Notes: a model not told the origin generated them from the letters alone. Positions 53,162 through 62,898 are shown, counted from the stretch's first letter. The stretch: 64,000 nucleotides of DNA from Kluyvera ascorbata_C (GCF_044197065.1 NZ_JBIQOI010000003.1:62001-126000), one strand, 5' to 3'. Numbers and translations are program-made.

Positions 53162-53980
53162 TTAGTGTGAATTCACGTGTTCCTTACAGTACCGCCGCTT
53201 CCACGCGGCGGGCGTCAGCCCGGTATGCTTGCGGAAAATTTCCCGGAAATACCCCACGTCAGCAAAACCGCACTGCTCGGCAACCTCTTTCAGTGAAGAC
53301 GCATAATTGCTCAGCAGTTTTTCAGCCGCCCGCACCCGCTGGCGGTGAATCGCTTCGGTGATTGTCAGGTGGAAAACGCGTCGATACACGCGCCCAAGGT
53401 AATCCGCATTACAGTGCAGCTCGCGCGCAAGCATCGAGGTGGACAGGGGTAAATGGTAGCGCGTGTGGATCACCTGCTGCGCTTTCCATGCCAGCGCCGC
53501 GCCGCCCTCATCTTTCGGCTCTTCGTGTTGTGCAGATAAAGAAATGTTTTGCAAAATCAATAACAAAATAAGCTCCAGCGACGCATTGCGCTGAATTTTC
53601 TCCTGCTCGTGGAGAAACTGCCGAAACAGGGAGGTTAAATACTGCGGGTCGTGCAGCGTGGTCTGCTGGGGAATCGCTAACTGGGTTAATAGCGGATGCG
53701 GCTGCGTGGGCGTATTCAGCTCAAAATGCAGCCAGTAGAATTTAAGATCAGCGGGAAAATCGGCCATACCAACGTGGCGGCGACCGGGCCAGAGCAGCAG
53801 GCTATCGCCAGCGGTTACCTGAAAGACACGCTCCTCTTCCTGAATCGTTAATGTCCCCTTTTCAACAAAAATCAGCTCCCAGGAACTCAGCCTGCGCGCC
53901 GGATGCCGTCCGACACCGCGGGAGATAAATAACCCACCGTTTTGCACCTTAATCGGAAGCGCTATGGATAGATTGAGCAT
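53162..53980 (-). CDS. AraC-family transcriptional regulator
   Basis: This 272-residue regulator has an AraC-type cupin sensor domain (about 1-140; WELIFVEKGTLTIQ and DSLLLWPGRRH) and a C-terminal domain with two helix-turn-helix motifs (TSMLARELHCNADYLGRVYR and LKEVAEQCGFADVGYFREIF). It is divergent from the symporter gene and is likely to activate the GPH-GH127 operon in response to a pentoside; this is inference from context. Not present in K-12 at this position. It ends 4 bp from the sgbE stop. Confidence 0.88.
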   Translation of the reverse strand: MLNLSIALPIKVQNGGLFISRGVGRHPARRLSSWELIFVEKGTLTIQEEERVFQVTAGDSLLLWPGRRHVGMADFPADLKFYWLHFELNTPTQPHPLLTQLAIPQQTTLHDPQYLTSLFRQFLHEQEKIQRNASLELILLLILQNISLSAQHEEPKDEGGAALAWKAQQVIHTRYHLPLSTSMLARELHCNADYLGRVYRRVFHLTITEAIHRQRVRAAEKLLSNYASSLKEVAEQCGFADVGYFREIFRKHTGLTPAAWKRRYCKEHVNSH

Positions 53981-54219
53981 AAATATGAATGATCCCGCTT
54001 AACCGTCAAAAATAAACACCCTTTCCATTTGATTATTAACAATTAAATTGGCTTTCGCCCGATCGTCTTCACATTTTTATGATCAGGTCGGAATTACCCT
54101 CTTTTTATACTTCTTTACGACCTTGTTGCTCCCCGCTTTCCAGGCAAAATTAAACAGGTCGTGACATTACAACAATATCCCTACTGAAGCAGACATCTCC
54201 ACATTGCGAGGAGCATTCC
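53981..54219. promoter_or_regulatory. Divergent promoter region of the AraC regulator and GPH symporter
   Basis: A 239-bp non-coding stretch, AT-rich on the regulator side. AraC-type operators are expected upstream of the symporter gene, but no clear direct repeat can be assigned by eye. Confidence 0.35.
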
Positions 54220-55620
54220 ATGACCGCTACACCTATTTCCACCAGCGAGGTTGTGCCGGGTTTACAGGACGATAAGTTATCCGTCCGCGAGAAAATCGGC
54301 TATGGTCTCGGCGATGCAGGCGGTACCGTTATTACCTGCCTGATCATGAATTTCCTGACGTTCTTCTATACCGATGTCTTTGGCCTGACGCCTGCACTGG
54401 TCGGCACGCTATTCCTGGCACTCCGCGTATTTGATGCGATTTCCGACCCGATTATGGGTGTGCTGGCCGACCGCACACAGAGCCGCTGGGGGCGCTTTCG
54501 TCCATGGCAGATGTGGATTGCGCTTCCCATCGCCATCATCGGCGTACTTACCTTTACCGTTCCCGACGCCAGCATGGGCGTGAAGATTGCCTGGGCCTTC
54601 GGCACCTATCTGCTGCTCTCCGTCAGCTATACCGCGATCAACGTGCCCTACTGCGCGCTTATCAACACCATGACCACGCGCCACAGCGAAGTGATCTCCT
54701 GCCAGGCCTGGCGTTTTGTGCTGTGCGGCGTGGCGGGCTTTTTGGTCTCCGTTGGCTTACCGTGGCTGGTGAAAGCGCTGGGACAAGGTAATACCGCGCA
54801 GGGATACCAATATGGCGTCGGCGTGCTGTGCGCCATTGCGGCGGTGATGTTCCTGTGCTGCTTCTTCTGGGTTCGCGAACGCGTATCGCTGGATATGATG
54901 GGCAAGTTCACCCTGCGTGAACACATCGCCGGGCTGCGCAAAAACGACCAGCTTCTGCTGATGCTGCTGATGTCGTTCCTGCTGATTAACGTGTTCAATA
55001 TCCGCGGCGGCGGTTACATGTATTTCATCACCTACGTGCTGGGCGGTTCAACGGGCTACACCTCGCTGTTTTTCACCATGGTGACGTTTGCCTCTATTTT
55101 CGGTTCGGTGATTATCAACCTGCTATCGCACCGCTTTGATACCGTCAAACTGTACTACTACACCAACCTGGTGCTGGCCGCGATCGCGGCGGGAATGTGG
55201 TTCTTGCCTACCGGTCCGGCCTACCAGACCCTATGGCTCGCGGTGATCCTCGGCAACGGCATTATTCTGGGCTTCACGCTGCCGCTGCACTTCTCCTTGA
55301 TGGCCTTCTCCGACGACTACGGCGAGTGGAAAACCGGCGTTCGTTCTTCCGGCATGAACTTCGCCTTTAATCTGTTTTTCATCAAGCTCGCCTGGGCGTC
55401 CAGCGCAGGCATCATCAGCCTTGTCTTTATTTATGTGGCTTATCAGCCAGGTGCCGCCAACCAAACCGCGTCATCGCTGGCGGGGATCTCCTCGATGGAA
55501 ACCCTGCTGCCGGCCCTGTTCCATCTGCTGCTGGCGTTCTCAATCCGCGCCTGCAAGCTCAATAATCCTATGATGGCGCGCATCGCTACCGATCTTCGCG
55601 CACGTCACGTTTCGTCCTGA
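54220..55620 (+). CDS. GPH-family glycoside/pentoside:cation symporter
   Basis: This 466-residue inner-membrane transporter of the glycoside-pentoside-hexuronide family (MelB, YicJ, XynT relatives) has 12 helices. Family motifs include DPIMGVLADRTQSRWGRFRPW (about 75-95) and YTAINVPYCAL in the middle. Substrate is not fixed by sequence; the following GH127 gene, 10 bp downstream, suggests an L-arabinofuranose-containing oligosaccharide. No K-12 orthologue at this locus. Confidence 0.87.
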   Translation: MTATPISTSEVVPGLQDDKLSVREKIGYGLGDAGGTVITCLIMNFLTFFYTDVFGLTPALVGTLFLALRVFDAISDPIMGVLADRTQSRWGRFRPWQMWIALPIAIIGVLTFTVPDASMGVKIAWAFGTYLLLSVSYTAINVPYCALINTMTTRHSEVISCQAWRFVLCGVAGFLVSVGLPWLVKALGQGNTAQGYQYGVGVLCAIAAVMFLCCFFWVRERVSLDMMGKFTLREHIAGLRKNDQLLLMLLMSFLLINVFNIRGGGYMYFITYVLGGSTGYTSLFFTMVTFASIFGSVIINLLSHRFDTVKLYYYTNLVLAAIAAGMWFLPTGPAYQTLWLAVILGNGIILGFTLPLHFSLMAFSDDYGEWKTGVRSSGMNFAFNLFFIKLAWASSAGIISLVFIYVAYQPGAANQTASSLAGISSMETLLPALFHLLLAFSIRACKLNNPMMARIATDLRARHVSS

Positions 55621-55630
55621 GGAGTTTGTC

Positions 55631-57598
55631 ATGTCCGTTATGGAAGTCGATTTACATACGTTGAAAGTGAACGATCCGTTTTTCGCGCAGTATCAACAGC
55701 TGGTGCGTGATGTGGTGATCCCCTATCAGTGGGATGCGCTGAACGACCGGATAGACGACGCTGAGCCGAGCCATGCGATAGAGAACTTCCGCATCGCCGC
55801 CGGGCAACAGGAGGGAGAATTTTACGGCATGGTCTTCCAGGACAGCGACGTGGCGAAGTGGCTGGAAGCCGTCGCCTGGTCGCTGTGTCAGAAGCCGGAT
55901 GCAGAGCTCGAACGTACCGCTGATGAAGTCATTGAGCTGGTTGCCGCGGCCCAGTGTGAAGATGGCTATCTCAATACCTACTTCACGGCGAAGGCGCCTG
56001 GCGAACGCTGGACCAATCTGGCCGAATGCCACGAACTGTATTGTGCTGGCCATATGATTGAAGCAGGCGTGGCCTTCTTCCAGGCTACCGGCAAACGCCG
56101 CCTGCTGGAGGTGGTATGTCGTCTGGCTGACCATATCGACCAGGTCTTCGGTACCGGTGACAAACAGATCCATGGCTATCCGGGTCATCCGGAAATTGAG
56201 CTGGCGTTGATGCGCCTGTATGACGTGACGCAAGAACCGCGCTACATGGCGCTGGTGAACTACTTCGTCGAAGAACGCGGTAAACAGCCGCACTTCTATG
56301 ACGATGAGTACGAGAAGCGCGGTAAAACGTCCTACTGGAATACCTACGGCCCGGCGTGGATGGTGAAAGACAAAGCGTATAGCCAGGCGCACCAACCGCT
56401 TGCCGAGCAGCAAACCGCCATCGGCCACGCGGTGCGTTTTGTCTACCTGATGACCGGCGTGGCACACCTTACGCGGCTGAGCAACGATGAAAGTAAACGT
56501 CAGGACTGCCTGCGCCTGTGGAACAACATGGCGCAGCGGCAGCTGTACATTACCGGCGGTATCGGCTCACAGAGCAGCGGCGAAGCCTTCAGCAGCGATT
56601 ACGACCTGCCTAACGACACGGTCTACGCCGAAAGCTGCGCCTCCATCGGCCTGATGATGTTTGCTCGCCGCATGCTGGAAATGGAAGGTGACAGCCAGTA
56701 CGCCGATGTGATGGAGCGTGCCCTGTACAACACCGTTCTCGGCGGGATGGCGCTGGACGGCAAGCACTTCTTCTACGTTAACCCGCTAGAAGTGCACCCG
56801 AAAACGCTGCAATTTAACCACATTTACGACCACGTGAAGCCGGTGCGGCAACGCTGGTTCGGCTGCGCCTGCTGCCCACCGAATATCGCCCGCGTGCTGA
56901 CCTCCATCGGCCACTACATCTACACACCGCGGGAAGATGCCCTGTACGTAAACCTCTACATCGGTAACAGCATGGAAGTGCCGGTGGGCGATCAAACGTT
57001 ACGTCTGCGCATTAGCGGTAACTACCCGTGGCAGGATCAGGTCAAGGTAGCCATTGATTCGCCGGTTCCGGTACACCATACGCTGGCGCTGCGTCTGCCG
57101 GACTGGTGCAGCGCGCCGCAGGTGGCGCTGAACGGTCGTGACGTTGCGGGAACGGTGAAAAAAGGCTATTTGCATATCACCCGTACCTGGGTTGAAGGCG
57201 ATACGCTCACTCTGACGATGCCGATGCCGGTGCGTCGCGTTTACGGCAACCCGCTGGTGCGCCACGTCGCCGGGAAAGTCGCCGTGCAGCGCGGGCCGCT
57301 GGTCTACTGCCTGGAGCAGGCCGATAACGGTGAGGAGCTGCATAACCTGTGGCTGCCGGATAACGCAACGTTTACCGAACTGGAAGGCAAAGGCATTTTC
57401 GCCCATAAGGTGCTGTTGCAGGCGCAGGGCGTGAAGTACACCGCGCGTCATCCAGAACAACAATCGCTGTGGCATTACGATACGGCGCCCGCCGAGCGTC
57501 AGACGCAAACGCTGACCTTTATCCCGTGGTTTAGCTGGGCCAACCGTGGCGAGGGGGAGATGCGTATCTGGGTTAACGAAGAGAAACTGGCTGGATGA
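55631..57598 (+). CDS. GH127 beta-L-arabinofuranosidase
   Basis: This 655-residue protein belongs to glycoside hydrolase family 127 (formerly DUF1680). Alignment by eye with HypBA1 of Bifidobacterium longum gives its full zinc-Cys site: Glu318 (GEAF, acid/base), Glu334 and Cys336 (ESC), and Cys414-Cys415 (CACCPPN), with Cys414 as the presumed nucleophile. It has an (alpha/alpha)6 barrel N-terminal part and beta-sandwich C-terminus. No signal peptide is seen, so it would cleave imported beta-L-arabinofuranosides in the cytoplasm and release L-arabinose. It is coupled to the symporter. Confidence 0.88.
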   Translation: MSVMEVDLHTLKVNDPFFAQYQQLVRDVVIPYQWDALNDRIDDAEPSHAIENFRIAAGQQEGEFYGMVFQDSDVAKWLEAVAWSLCQKPDAELERTADEVIELVAAAQCEDGYLNTYFTAKAPGERWTNLAECHELYCAGHMIEAGVAFFQATGKRRLLEVVCRLADHIDQVFGTGDKQIHGYPGHPEIELALMRLYDVTQEPRYMALVNYFVEERGKQPHFYDDEYEKRGKTSYWNTYGPAWMVKDKAYSQAHQPLAEQQTAIGHAVRFVYLMTGVAHLTRLSNDESKRQDCLRLWNNMAQRQLYITGGIGSQSSGEAFSSDYDLPNDTVYAESCASIGLMMFARRMLEMEGDSQYADVMERALYNTVLGGMALDGKHFFYVNPLEVHPKTLQFNHIYDHVKPVRQRWFGCACCPPNIARVLTSIGHYIYTPREDALYVNLYIGNSMEVPVGDQTLRLRISGNYPWQDQVKVAIDSPVPVHHTLALRLPDWCSAPQVALNGRDVAGTVKKGYLHITRTWVEGDTLTLTMPMPVRRVYGNPLVRHVAGKVAVQRGPLVYCLEQADNGEELHNLWLPDNATFTELEGKGIFAHKVLLQAQGVKYTARHPEQQSLWHYDTAPAERQTQTLTFIPWFSWANRGEGEMRIWVNEEKLAG

Positions 57599-57612
57599 TT
57601 GTGCGGTATGTT

Positions 57613-57716
57613 GCCTGATGGCGCTACGCTTATCAGGCCTACGGCCCGTAGCCCGGACGAGGCGTGAATACGCCGACTCCGGGTTCCCCCGGCGGCGCTG
57701 CGCTTGGCCGGGCTAC
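57613..57716. repeat. BIME (cluster of REP elements)
   Basis: This block begins with the REP GCCTGATGGCGCTACG...AGGCCTAC (57613-57642), followed by two inverted GC-rich units (GTAGCCCGGACGAGG..., and ...CTTGGCCGGGCTAC). The arrangement is a classic BIME after the end of an operon. Confidence 0.75.
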
Positions 57717-57820
57717 AATTATTTGTAGGTTCAGCCCATAATGGCGATCCTGTCTACCTCAGCCACCGCCAGATAATTTATAGTGTTCTCATTCAACAAA
57801 TAACACGTAAACACAATCAC

Positions 57821-58147
57821 ATGGATGAATTCAAAACGGTCGTTTTAAAGAAAATCAGCGCAGGCTCTATTTATAAAATCTACCTTCTTGGGCTGCTCGG
57901 CTCACTCGTCCCGATCGGCATATTGAACGGTATTCTCGGCGCTATTGGGATTACGCTGTTTGCGGTTCGCTGGAATGGGGAAGTTGTGCATGGCTTCAGT
58001 ACGTTGATTATTAGCCCCTGTTTATTTGCTCTGCTCGCGCTGGTATTTACCGGCGTTCTCGGCAGCCTGAGCTGGGCAGGGCTATGGTTCTATAGCCAGT
58101 TCCGTCCACTGATAGTACGCCTCTCACTCATCGACCCAGAACAGTAG
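57821..58147 (+). CDS. Small two- or three-helix membrane protein of unknown function
   Basis: This 108-residue protein starts at the ATG 57821 (weak Shine-Dalgarno; the frame is open further upstream but through REP sequence). It has hydrophobic helices at about 19-40 (YLLGLLGSLVPIGILNGILG) and 68-95 (FALLALVFTGVLGSLSWAGLW). Charged ends suggest an inner-membrane protein. No family could be recognised; it lies between two REP elements and convergent to yiaY. Confidence 0.6.
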   Translation: MDEFKTVVLKKISAGSIYKIYLLGLLGSLVPIGILNGILGAIGITLFAVRWNGEVVHGFSTLIISPCLFALLALVFTGVLGSLSWAGLWFYSQFRPLIVRLSLIDPEQ

Positions 58148-58173
58148 GCCTGATAAGCGCAGCGCCATCAGGC
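58144..58173. repeat. REP element
   Basis: GTAGGCCTGATAAGCGC...GCGCCATCAGGC is the reverse form of the REP at 57613. It touches the stop codon of the small membrane protein gene. Confidence 0.7.
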
Positions 58174-58174
58174 A

Positions 58175-58212
58175 CAAAAAAAGCAGAACGCGAACGTTCT
58201 GCTTTTTTTATT
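58175..58212. terminator. Bidirectional terminator next to yiaY
   Basis: AGCAGAACG-CGAA-CGTTCTGCT (58182-58203) with seven A on one side and seven T on the other; a strong bidirectional terminator with a CGAA loop. Confidence 0.85.
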
Positions 58213-58224
58213 ACCGAGCCCGAA

Positions 58225-59376
58225 TTACATCGCCGCGCGGAAAATCGCCATGATCTCTTCGTGAGTTGCCTGGATAGGGTTGGTGAAGCCACACGCATCT
58301 TTCAGCGCGTTGGTTGCCAGTACCGGGATATCCTCTTCTTTCACGTTCAGCTCACGCAGACCGGCTGGAATATTCACCTGACGCGCCAGTTTGCGAATGG
58401 CGTCAACACATGCCGCCGCGCCCTGTTCGTCGTTCATCGCGCTCACATCGATATTCATCGCCTTCGCGCAATCACGCAGACGTGCCGCAGCCACTTTGCT
58501 GTTGAACACCTGAACGTGCGGCAGCAGCACCGCGTTGCAAACACCGTGCGGCAGGTCGTAGAAACCGCCCAACTGGTGCGCCATCGCGTGAACGTAGCCC
58601 AGGGAAGCATTGTTGAACGCCATGCCCGCCAGGAACTGCGCGTAGGCCATCGCTTCACGCGCTTCGCTGTTGCTACCGTGTTCAACGGCGGTCGGCAGGT
58701 TTTCAACAATCATGGTGATCGCTTTCAGCGCACAGGCGTCGGTAATCGGCGTGGCGGCGATAGAAACGTAGGCTTCAATCGCGTGGGTCAGCGCATCCAT
58801 ACCGGTGGCGGCGGTCAGCCCTTTCGGCATGCCTTCCATCAGGGAAGAGTCGTTAACGGACAGCACTGGGGTGACGTGTTTGTCGACAATCGCCATTTTG
58901 ATATGACGGGTCACGTCGGTGATGATGCAGAAACGGGTCATTTCAGACGCCGTACCCGCCGTGGTGTTAATCGCAATCATTGGCAGCTGCGGCTTCGCGG
59001 AGCGGTCAACGCCTTCGTAATCACGAATATCGCCACCGTTCGAGGCCACCAGCGCGATCCCTTTCGCGCAGTCGTGCGGAGAGCCGCCGCCCAGGGAAAT
59101 GACGCAATCACAATCATTGGCGCGCAGCATTTCCAGACCCTCTTCAACGTTGACCGTTGTAGGGTTTGGATGGGTGCCATCAAACACCACGCTCAGGATG
59201 TCGAATTCCTGTAGGCGTTTCTGGATATTGCCCGCTACGCCCAGCTTGTTCAGCACTGCATCGGTGACAATCAGCGCACGGCGGTAGCCGTACTCTTTCA
59301 TTGTGTTCATTGCGTCATTTAACGCGCCATTACCGATGACATTCACAGATGGAATGAAAAAAGTCGATGCAGCCAT
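58225..59376 (-). CDS. yiaY: Iron-containing alcohol dehydrogenase YiaY
   Basis: This 383-residue group III alcohol dehydrogenase matches E. coli YiaY (383 aa), described as an L-threonine dehydrogenase-type enzyme. Conserved NAD loop GGGSPHDCAKG (about 96-106) and the iron ligands in DALTHAIEAY, the AMAHQLGG and LPHGVCNAVLLPHV segments are present. In K-12 it is next to aldB; here aldB is missing and the AraC-GPH-GH127 cluster is its neighbour. Confidence 0.94.
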   Translation of the reverse strand: MAASTFFIPSVNVIGNGALNDAMNTMKEYGYRRALIVTDAVLNKLGVAGNIQKRLQEFDILSVVFDGTHPNPTTVNVEEGLEMLRANDCDCVISLGGGSPHDCAKGIALVASNGGDIRDYEGVDRSAKPQLPMIAINTTAGTASEMTRFCIITDVTRHIKMAIVDKHVTPVLSVNDSSLMEGMPKGLTAATGMDALTHAIEAYVSIAATPITDACALKAITMIVENLPTAVEHGSNSEAREAMAYAQFLAGMAFNNASLGYVHAMAHQLGGFYDLPHGVCNAVLLPHVQVFNSKVAAARLRDCAKAMNIDVSAMNDEQGAAACVDAIRKLARQVNIPAGLRELNVKEEDIPVLATNALKDACGFTNPIQATHEEIMAIFRAAM

Positions 59377-59471
59377 GATAGTTCCTTTATTTAATAAGCA
59401 GGCTGTCGAGGCTATAGCAATATTTATCGAGAAAACCCGATCAGGTTAGCATTTTTATCTATGGATAAAAT

Positions 59472-59511
59472 AAAAAGCACACCATGTTATTGTTTATGGC
59501 GTGCTTTTTGG
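59472..59511 (-). terminator. Terminator downstream of selB
   Basis: AAAAAGCAC...CCAT and TATGG...GTGCTTTTT arms form a long stem; on the minus strand it ends in T residues about 50 bp past the selB stop codon. Confidence 0.65.
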
Positions 59512-59560
59512 AGTTTGATATATCTATGTATTTTATTTGATATCTTTTCGCATTGTTTTG

Positions 59561-61411
59561 TTAATTTTTATTATCCGGGAACAGTAGCGCATCGCGTAAT
59601 AAATGGTCATTCCCGCGACGGCGGGTAAAACCAATGCGGTTAAAATATTCGAGAATCTGAATCGCCAGCTTACGGCCTACGTTAAGCTTGTCGCGGAAGT
59701 CCGCCGCGCAGGTTGAACCTTTTTCCTGATCGAGCTCGCGGATCATGCTCGCAAAAGTCACTATCCGGTCGTTACGGTAATAGCGGTCTTTCACAATCGC
59801 GGTGATCATCCCCTGCTGCGCCGCCAGGCGTAACACGCTACGCATGGTGTTCTCATCGGTGCCGGTTTGCGTTGCCAGGTCACGCACCCACCAGGGTTCG
59901 TCGCCAAACAGCGGCGCGGCTTTCTGCCACACCGCCTGCTGCCCGTCGGTAAATCCGGCTTTGTGATCCGGCAGATGCAGCCAGCCGTGATGGCTGGCAA
60001 TCACGCCGCTTTCACGCATCTGCTCGATAAGCGTCAGCACCAGCGCTTCGTCTTCCATCGGCAGCGCAATGCGGCGCAAACGCTCGCGCCCAGGGCCCGG
60101 TTCATCTTTATGCTGCTCATGATAGAGCGCCAGCGCGTCCATCAGCTTACGCTGCCAGCGAGCCGCCAGCGGCGCATCCAGCAGGCTGTCACCCGCGAGG
60201 ATAAAGCCCGGCTGAGCAATCAGCTTCTCAAGCCCCTGAGGACTCAACTGACGCGCCCAGGCGAAATCACGCAGGTTCACCGCATCACGAGTGAGATGCA
60301 CCGCCAGCGCCTGTGCATCTTCTGTGGCCAGCGCCAGCGCGGCAATCCACGCCAGATACTCGGGCTTGCGCTTACCACGGCGCGGCGAGTTGAGCGTCAC
60401 CACGCGCGCCCCGGCGAGCGTCACTTTTGCCGAGATATCGCGCAGCACCAGCCGGTCGTTATCCGCCAGCCACAGCGGCGCATCAAGCACCAGTTCGGCC
60501 AGATTATCTTCCAGCAGCGACACGCGACCGGTGATATGGCTCGCCGCGTGGTGAATATGCAGCGGCTGCCACTGGGTCAGCGGCACGTGGCTTTGCAGCT
60601 CGACAATCACGCGTTCAGACGGCGCTGGCGGCGCTTCGCTCAGCAGCCAGTCACCGCGGTTAAGATCTTCTTTTTGCGCCGCCCCTGCGATATTCAAGGC
60701 AATACGCTGCCCGCCGTGGGCCTGATCCACCGGCTGGTTCTGCGCATGCAGGCCGCGCACGCGCATCGGCGTGTCCATGCCGGTCAGCCATAACGTGTCG
60801 CCCACGCGCACATCGCCCGACAGCGCCGTACCGGTGACCACCAGCCCCGCGCCCTTAACGGTGAACGCGCGGTCAATCGCCAGGCGAAAGCGCTGATTCT
60901 CCGGATGTGCGCGAGCGGTTAGCTGGCGTAAATGGTCGCGCAGTTCGTCGATGCCGCGGTTTTCTGTCGCAGCGGTTTCAAACAGCGTCGCCTGCTCAAA
61001 GCCATACTCACGCAGAACATCGGCGACTTCGTGGCGAACATCGTCGATACGGGCGGCATCAACGCGGTCCACCTTCGTTAACGCCACGGTCAGCGTCGGG
61101 TTGCCCGTTAGCTGGAGGATCGCCAGATGTTCACGCGTTTGCGCCATCACGCCGTCATCGCATGCCACCACCAGCAGAGCGTGGTCAATGCCGCCAACGC
61201 CAGCCAGCATATTGGAGAGGAATTTTTCATGCCCGGGCACGTCGATAAAGCCCAGCACGCGGCCATCCGGCTGCGGCCAGTAGGCGTAGCCGAGGTCAAT
61301 CGTCATACCGCGGGATTTCTCTTCCGGCAGGCGGTCGGCGTTAATGCCGGTGATCGCCTGCAGCAGGGTGGTTTTGCCGTGGTCAACGTGACCGGCGGTG
61401 GCAATAATCAT
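59561..61411 (-). CDS. selB: Selenocysteine-specific elongation factor SelB
   Basis: Brings Sec-tRNA to UGA codons followed by a SECIS hairpin. The 616-residue protein (614 in K-12) has a G domain with GHVDHGKT (7-14), DVPGHEKF (58-65) and TKVD (111-114 region), EF-Tu-like beta domains, and four C-terminal winged-helix domains that bind the SECIS RNA. It overlaps selA by 4 bp (ATGA), so translation is coupled. Confidence 0.96.
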   Translation of the reverse strand: MIIATAGHVDHGKTTLLQAITGINADRLPEEKSRGMTIDLGYAYWPQPDGRVLGFIDVPGHEKFLSNMLAGVGGIDHALLVVACDDGVMAQTREHLAILQLTGNPTLTVALTKVDRVDAARIDDVRHEVADVLREYGFEQATLFETAATENRGIDELRDHLRQLTARAHPENQRFRLAIDRAFTVKGAGLVVTGTALSGDVRVGDTLWLTGMDTPMRVRGLHAQNQPVDQAHGGQRIALNIAGAAQKEDLNRGDWLLSEAPPAPSERVIVELQSHVPLTQWQPLHIHHAASHITGRVSLLEDNLAELVLDAPLWLADNDRLVLRDISAKVTLAGARVVTLNSPRRGKRKPEYLAWIAALALATEDAQALAVHLTRDAVNLRDFAWARQLSPQGLEKLIAQPGFILAGDSLLDAPLAARWQRKLMDALALYHEQHKDEPGPGRERLRRIALPMEDEALVLTLIEQMRESGVIASHHGWLHLPDHKAGFTDGQQAVWQKAAPLFGDEPWWVRDLATQTGTDENTMRSVLRLAAQQGMITAIVKDRYYRNDRIVTFASMIRELDQEKGSTCAADFRDKLNVGRKLAIQILEYFNRIGFTRRRGNDHLLRDALLFPDNKN

Positions 61412-62799
61412 TTCAACAACATCTCCAGGAAACGGGGTTCATCTTCAAGGCAGCGTAAATCAAGCCACAGGCGCCCATCATAAATTCGGCCAATGACCGG
61501 GACGGGCAGGCTGCGCCAGGCGGTAGAGAGCGCTTCAAGTCGGCTCCCTTTACCGTCCAGCGGGGTCAGCGCAATCGCGGCGCTCGGCAGGCTTTCGGAC
61601 GGCAGGGAACCGCTGCCAATCTGCGACGCGCACGGCATCACCTGCACCGCAAACTCATCGCCATAGCGCTGGGCCAGCGGTTCACGCAGGCGCAACGCCT
61701 GCTGGTGAATCTCTTCCGCCGTGCGGCTTAACAGGCGTAGCGTCGGGAGTTCAGCCGCCAGCTTTTCCGGGTGTAAATACAAGCGTAACGTCGCTTCCAG
61801 CGCAGCCAGCGTCATTTTATCGGCACGCAGCGCGCGCTTGAGCGGGTGCTGCTGTAGCTGGGCTATCAACGCCTTTTTGCCGACGATAATCCCGGCCTGC
61901 GGGCCGCCGAGCAGTTTGTCGCCGGAAAAACTGACCAGGCTCACGCCTGCGGCAATCATCTCCTGCGGCATCGGCTCTTTCGGCAGGCCGAAACGGCTGA
62001 GGTCGATAAGCGAACCGCTGCCGAGATCCGCGACAACCGGCACGCCAAGCTCGCGGCCAATCTCCGCCAGTTCCGCTTCTTCTACCGATTTGGTAAAGCC
62101 TTCAATGCTGTAGTTGCTGGTATGCACCTTCATCAGCAGCCCGGTGTTGTCGTTGAAGGCCTGACGGTAATCTTTCGCATGCGTGCGGTTGGTGGTGCCT
62201 ACTTCATGCAGTACGCAGCCGGCCTGACGCATCACGTCGGGAATGCGAAACGCGCCGCCAATTTCGACCAGCTCACCGCGTGAAACCACAACTTCTTTTC
62301 CCGCCGCCGTCGCGGCCAGCATCAGCAGCACCGCCGCGGCGTTGTTATTGACAATACAGGCATCTTCCGCGCCGGTTATCCGACACAACAGGTCCGCCAG
62401 CGCACGGTCGCGGTGGCCACGCCCTGCGCCGTCTAAATCATATTCCAGCGTCACCGGGTCGCGCATCGCCTGGGTAACAGCATCAATCGCCGCCTGCGCC
62501 TGCTGCGCGCGCCCAAGGTTGGTATGCAACACGGTGCCCGTCAGGTTGATGACCGGGCGTAATGCGCTTTGCGCATCGCGGCTCAAACGGCGCAGCGTCT
62601 CCTGCGCCCAATCCTCGCTCCAGACCGGGAGCGTCTGCTGCTCACGAATGCAAAGGCGCGCCTCGTCCTGCATCTGGCGAAGCTGTTCCACCACCTGCGA
62701 GTGGCCGTGGGCATCAAGTAAACGGGCGAAAGCGGGATCGCGAAGCAGGCGATCGGTCGCGGGAAGCTGGCTGTAGAGCGAACGGGTATCGGTAGTCAT
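61408..62799 (-). CDS. selA: L-seryl-tRNA(Sec) selenium transferase SelA
   Basis: PLP enzyme that converts Ser-tRNA(Sec) to Sec-tRNA(Sec). The 463-residue protein has the PLP Lys295 in SFSGDKLLGGPQAG, as in E. coli SelA, and the conserved NNNAAAVLLML and TNLGRA segments. It forms the selAB operon with selB. Length and sequence equal those of K-12. Confidence 0.96.
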   Translation of the reverse strand: MTTDTRSLYSQLPATDRLLRDPAFARLLDAHGHSQVVEQLRQMQDEARLCIREQQTLPVWSEDWAQETLRRLSRDAQSALRPVINLTGTVLHTNLGRAQQAQAAIDAVTQAMRDPVTLEYDLDGAGRGHRDRALADLLCRITGAEDACIVNNNAAAVLLMLAATAAGKEVVVSRGELVEIGGAFRIPDVMRQAGCVLHEVGTTNRTHAKDYRQAFNDNTGLLMKVHTSNYSIEGFTKSVEEAELAEIGRELGVPVVADLGSGSLIDLSRFGLPKEPMPQEMIAAGVSLVSFSGDKLLGGPQAGIIVGKKALIAQLQQHPLKRALRADKMTLAALEATLRLYLHPEKLAAELPTLRLLSRTAEEIHQQALRLREPLAQRYGDEFAVQVMPCASQIGSGSLPSESLPSAAIALTPLDGKGSRLEALSTAWRSLPVPVIGRIYDGRLWLDLRCLEDEPRFLEMLLK

Positions 62800-62898
62800 G
62801 AGTCGGCCTGACGGTTAAATGTTACCCCTCCCGACGGGAGAGGGAGTCATAAGGGAGGGATTGTACAATGTACAGCGGCTCCGCGTTATAGCGTTCAA

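Noticed and set aside
58261..59214. 317-residue plus-strand frame opposite yiaY
   Set aside because: Arg/His-rich shadow translation of a conserved gene.
59867..60793. 308-residue plus-strand frame opposite selB
   Set aside because: Shadow frame; the minus-strand SelB is intact and recognised over its full length.
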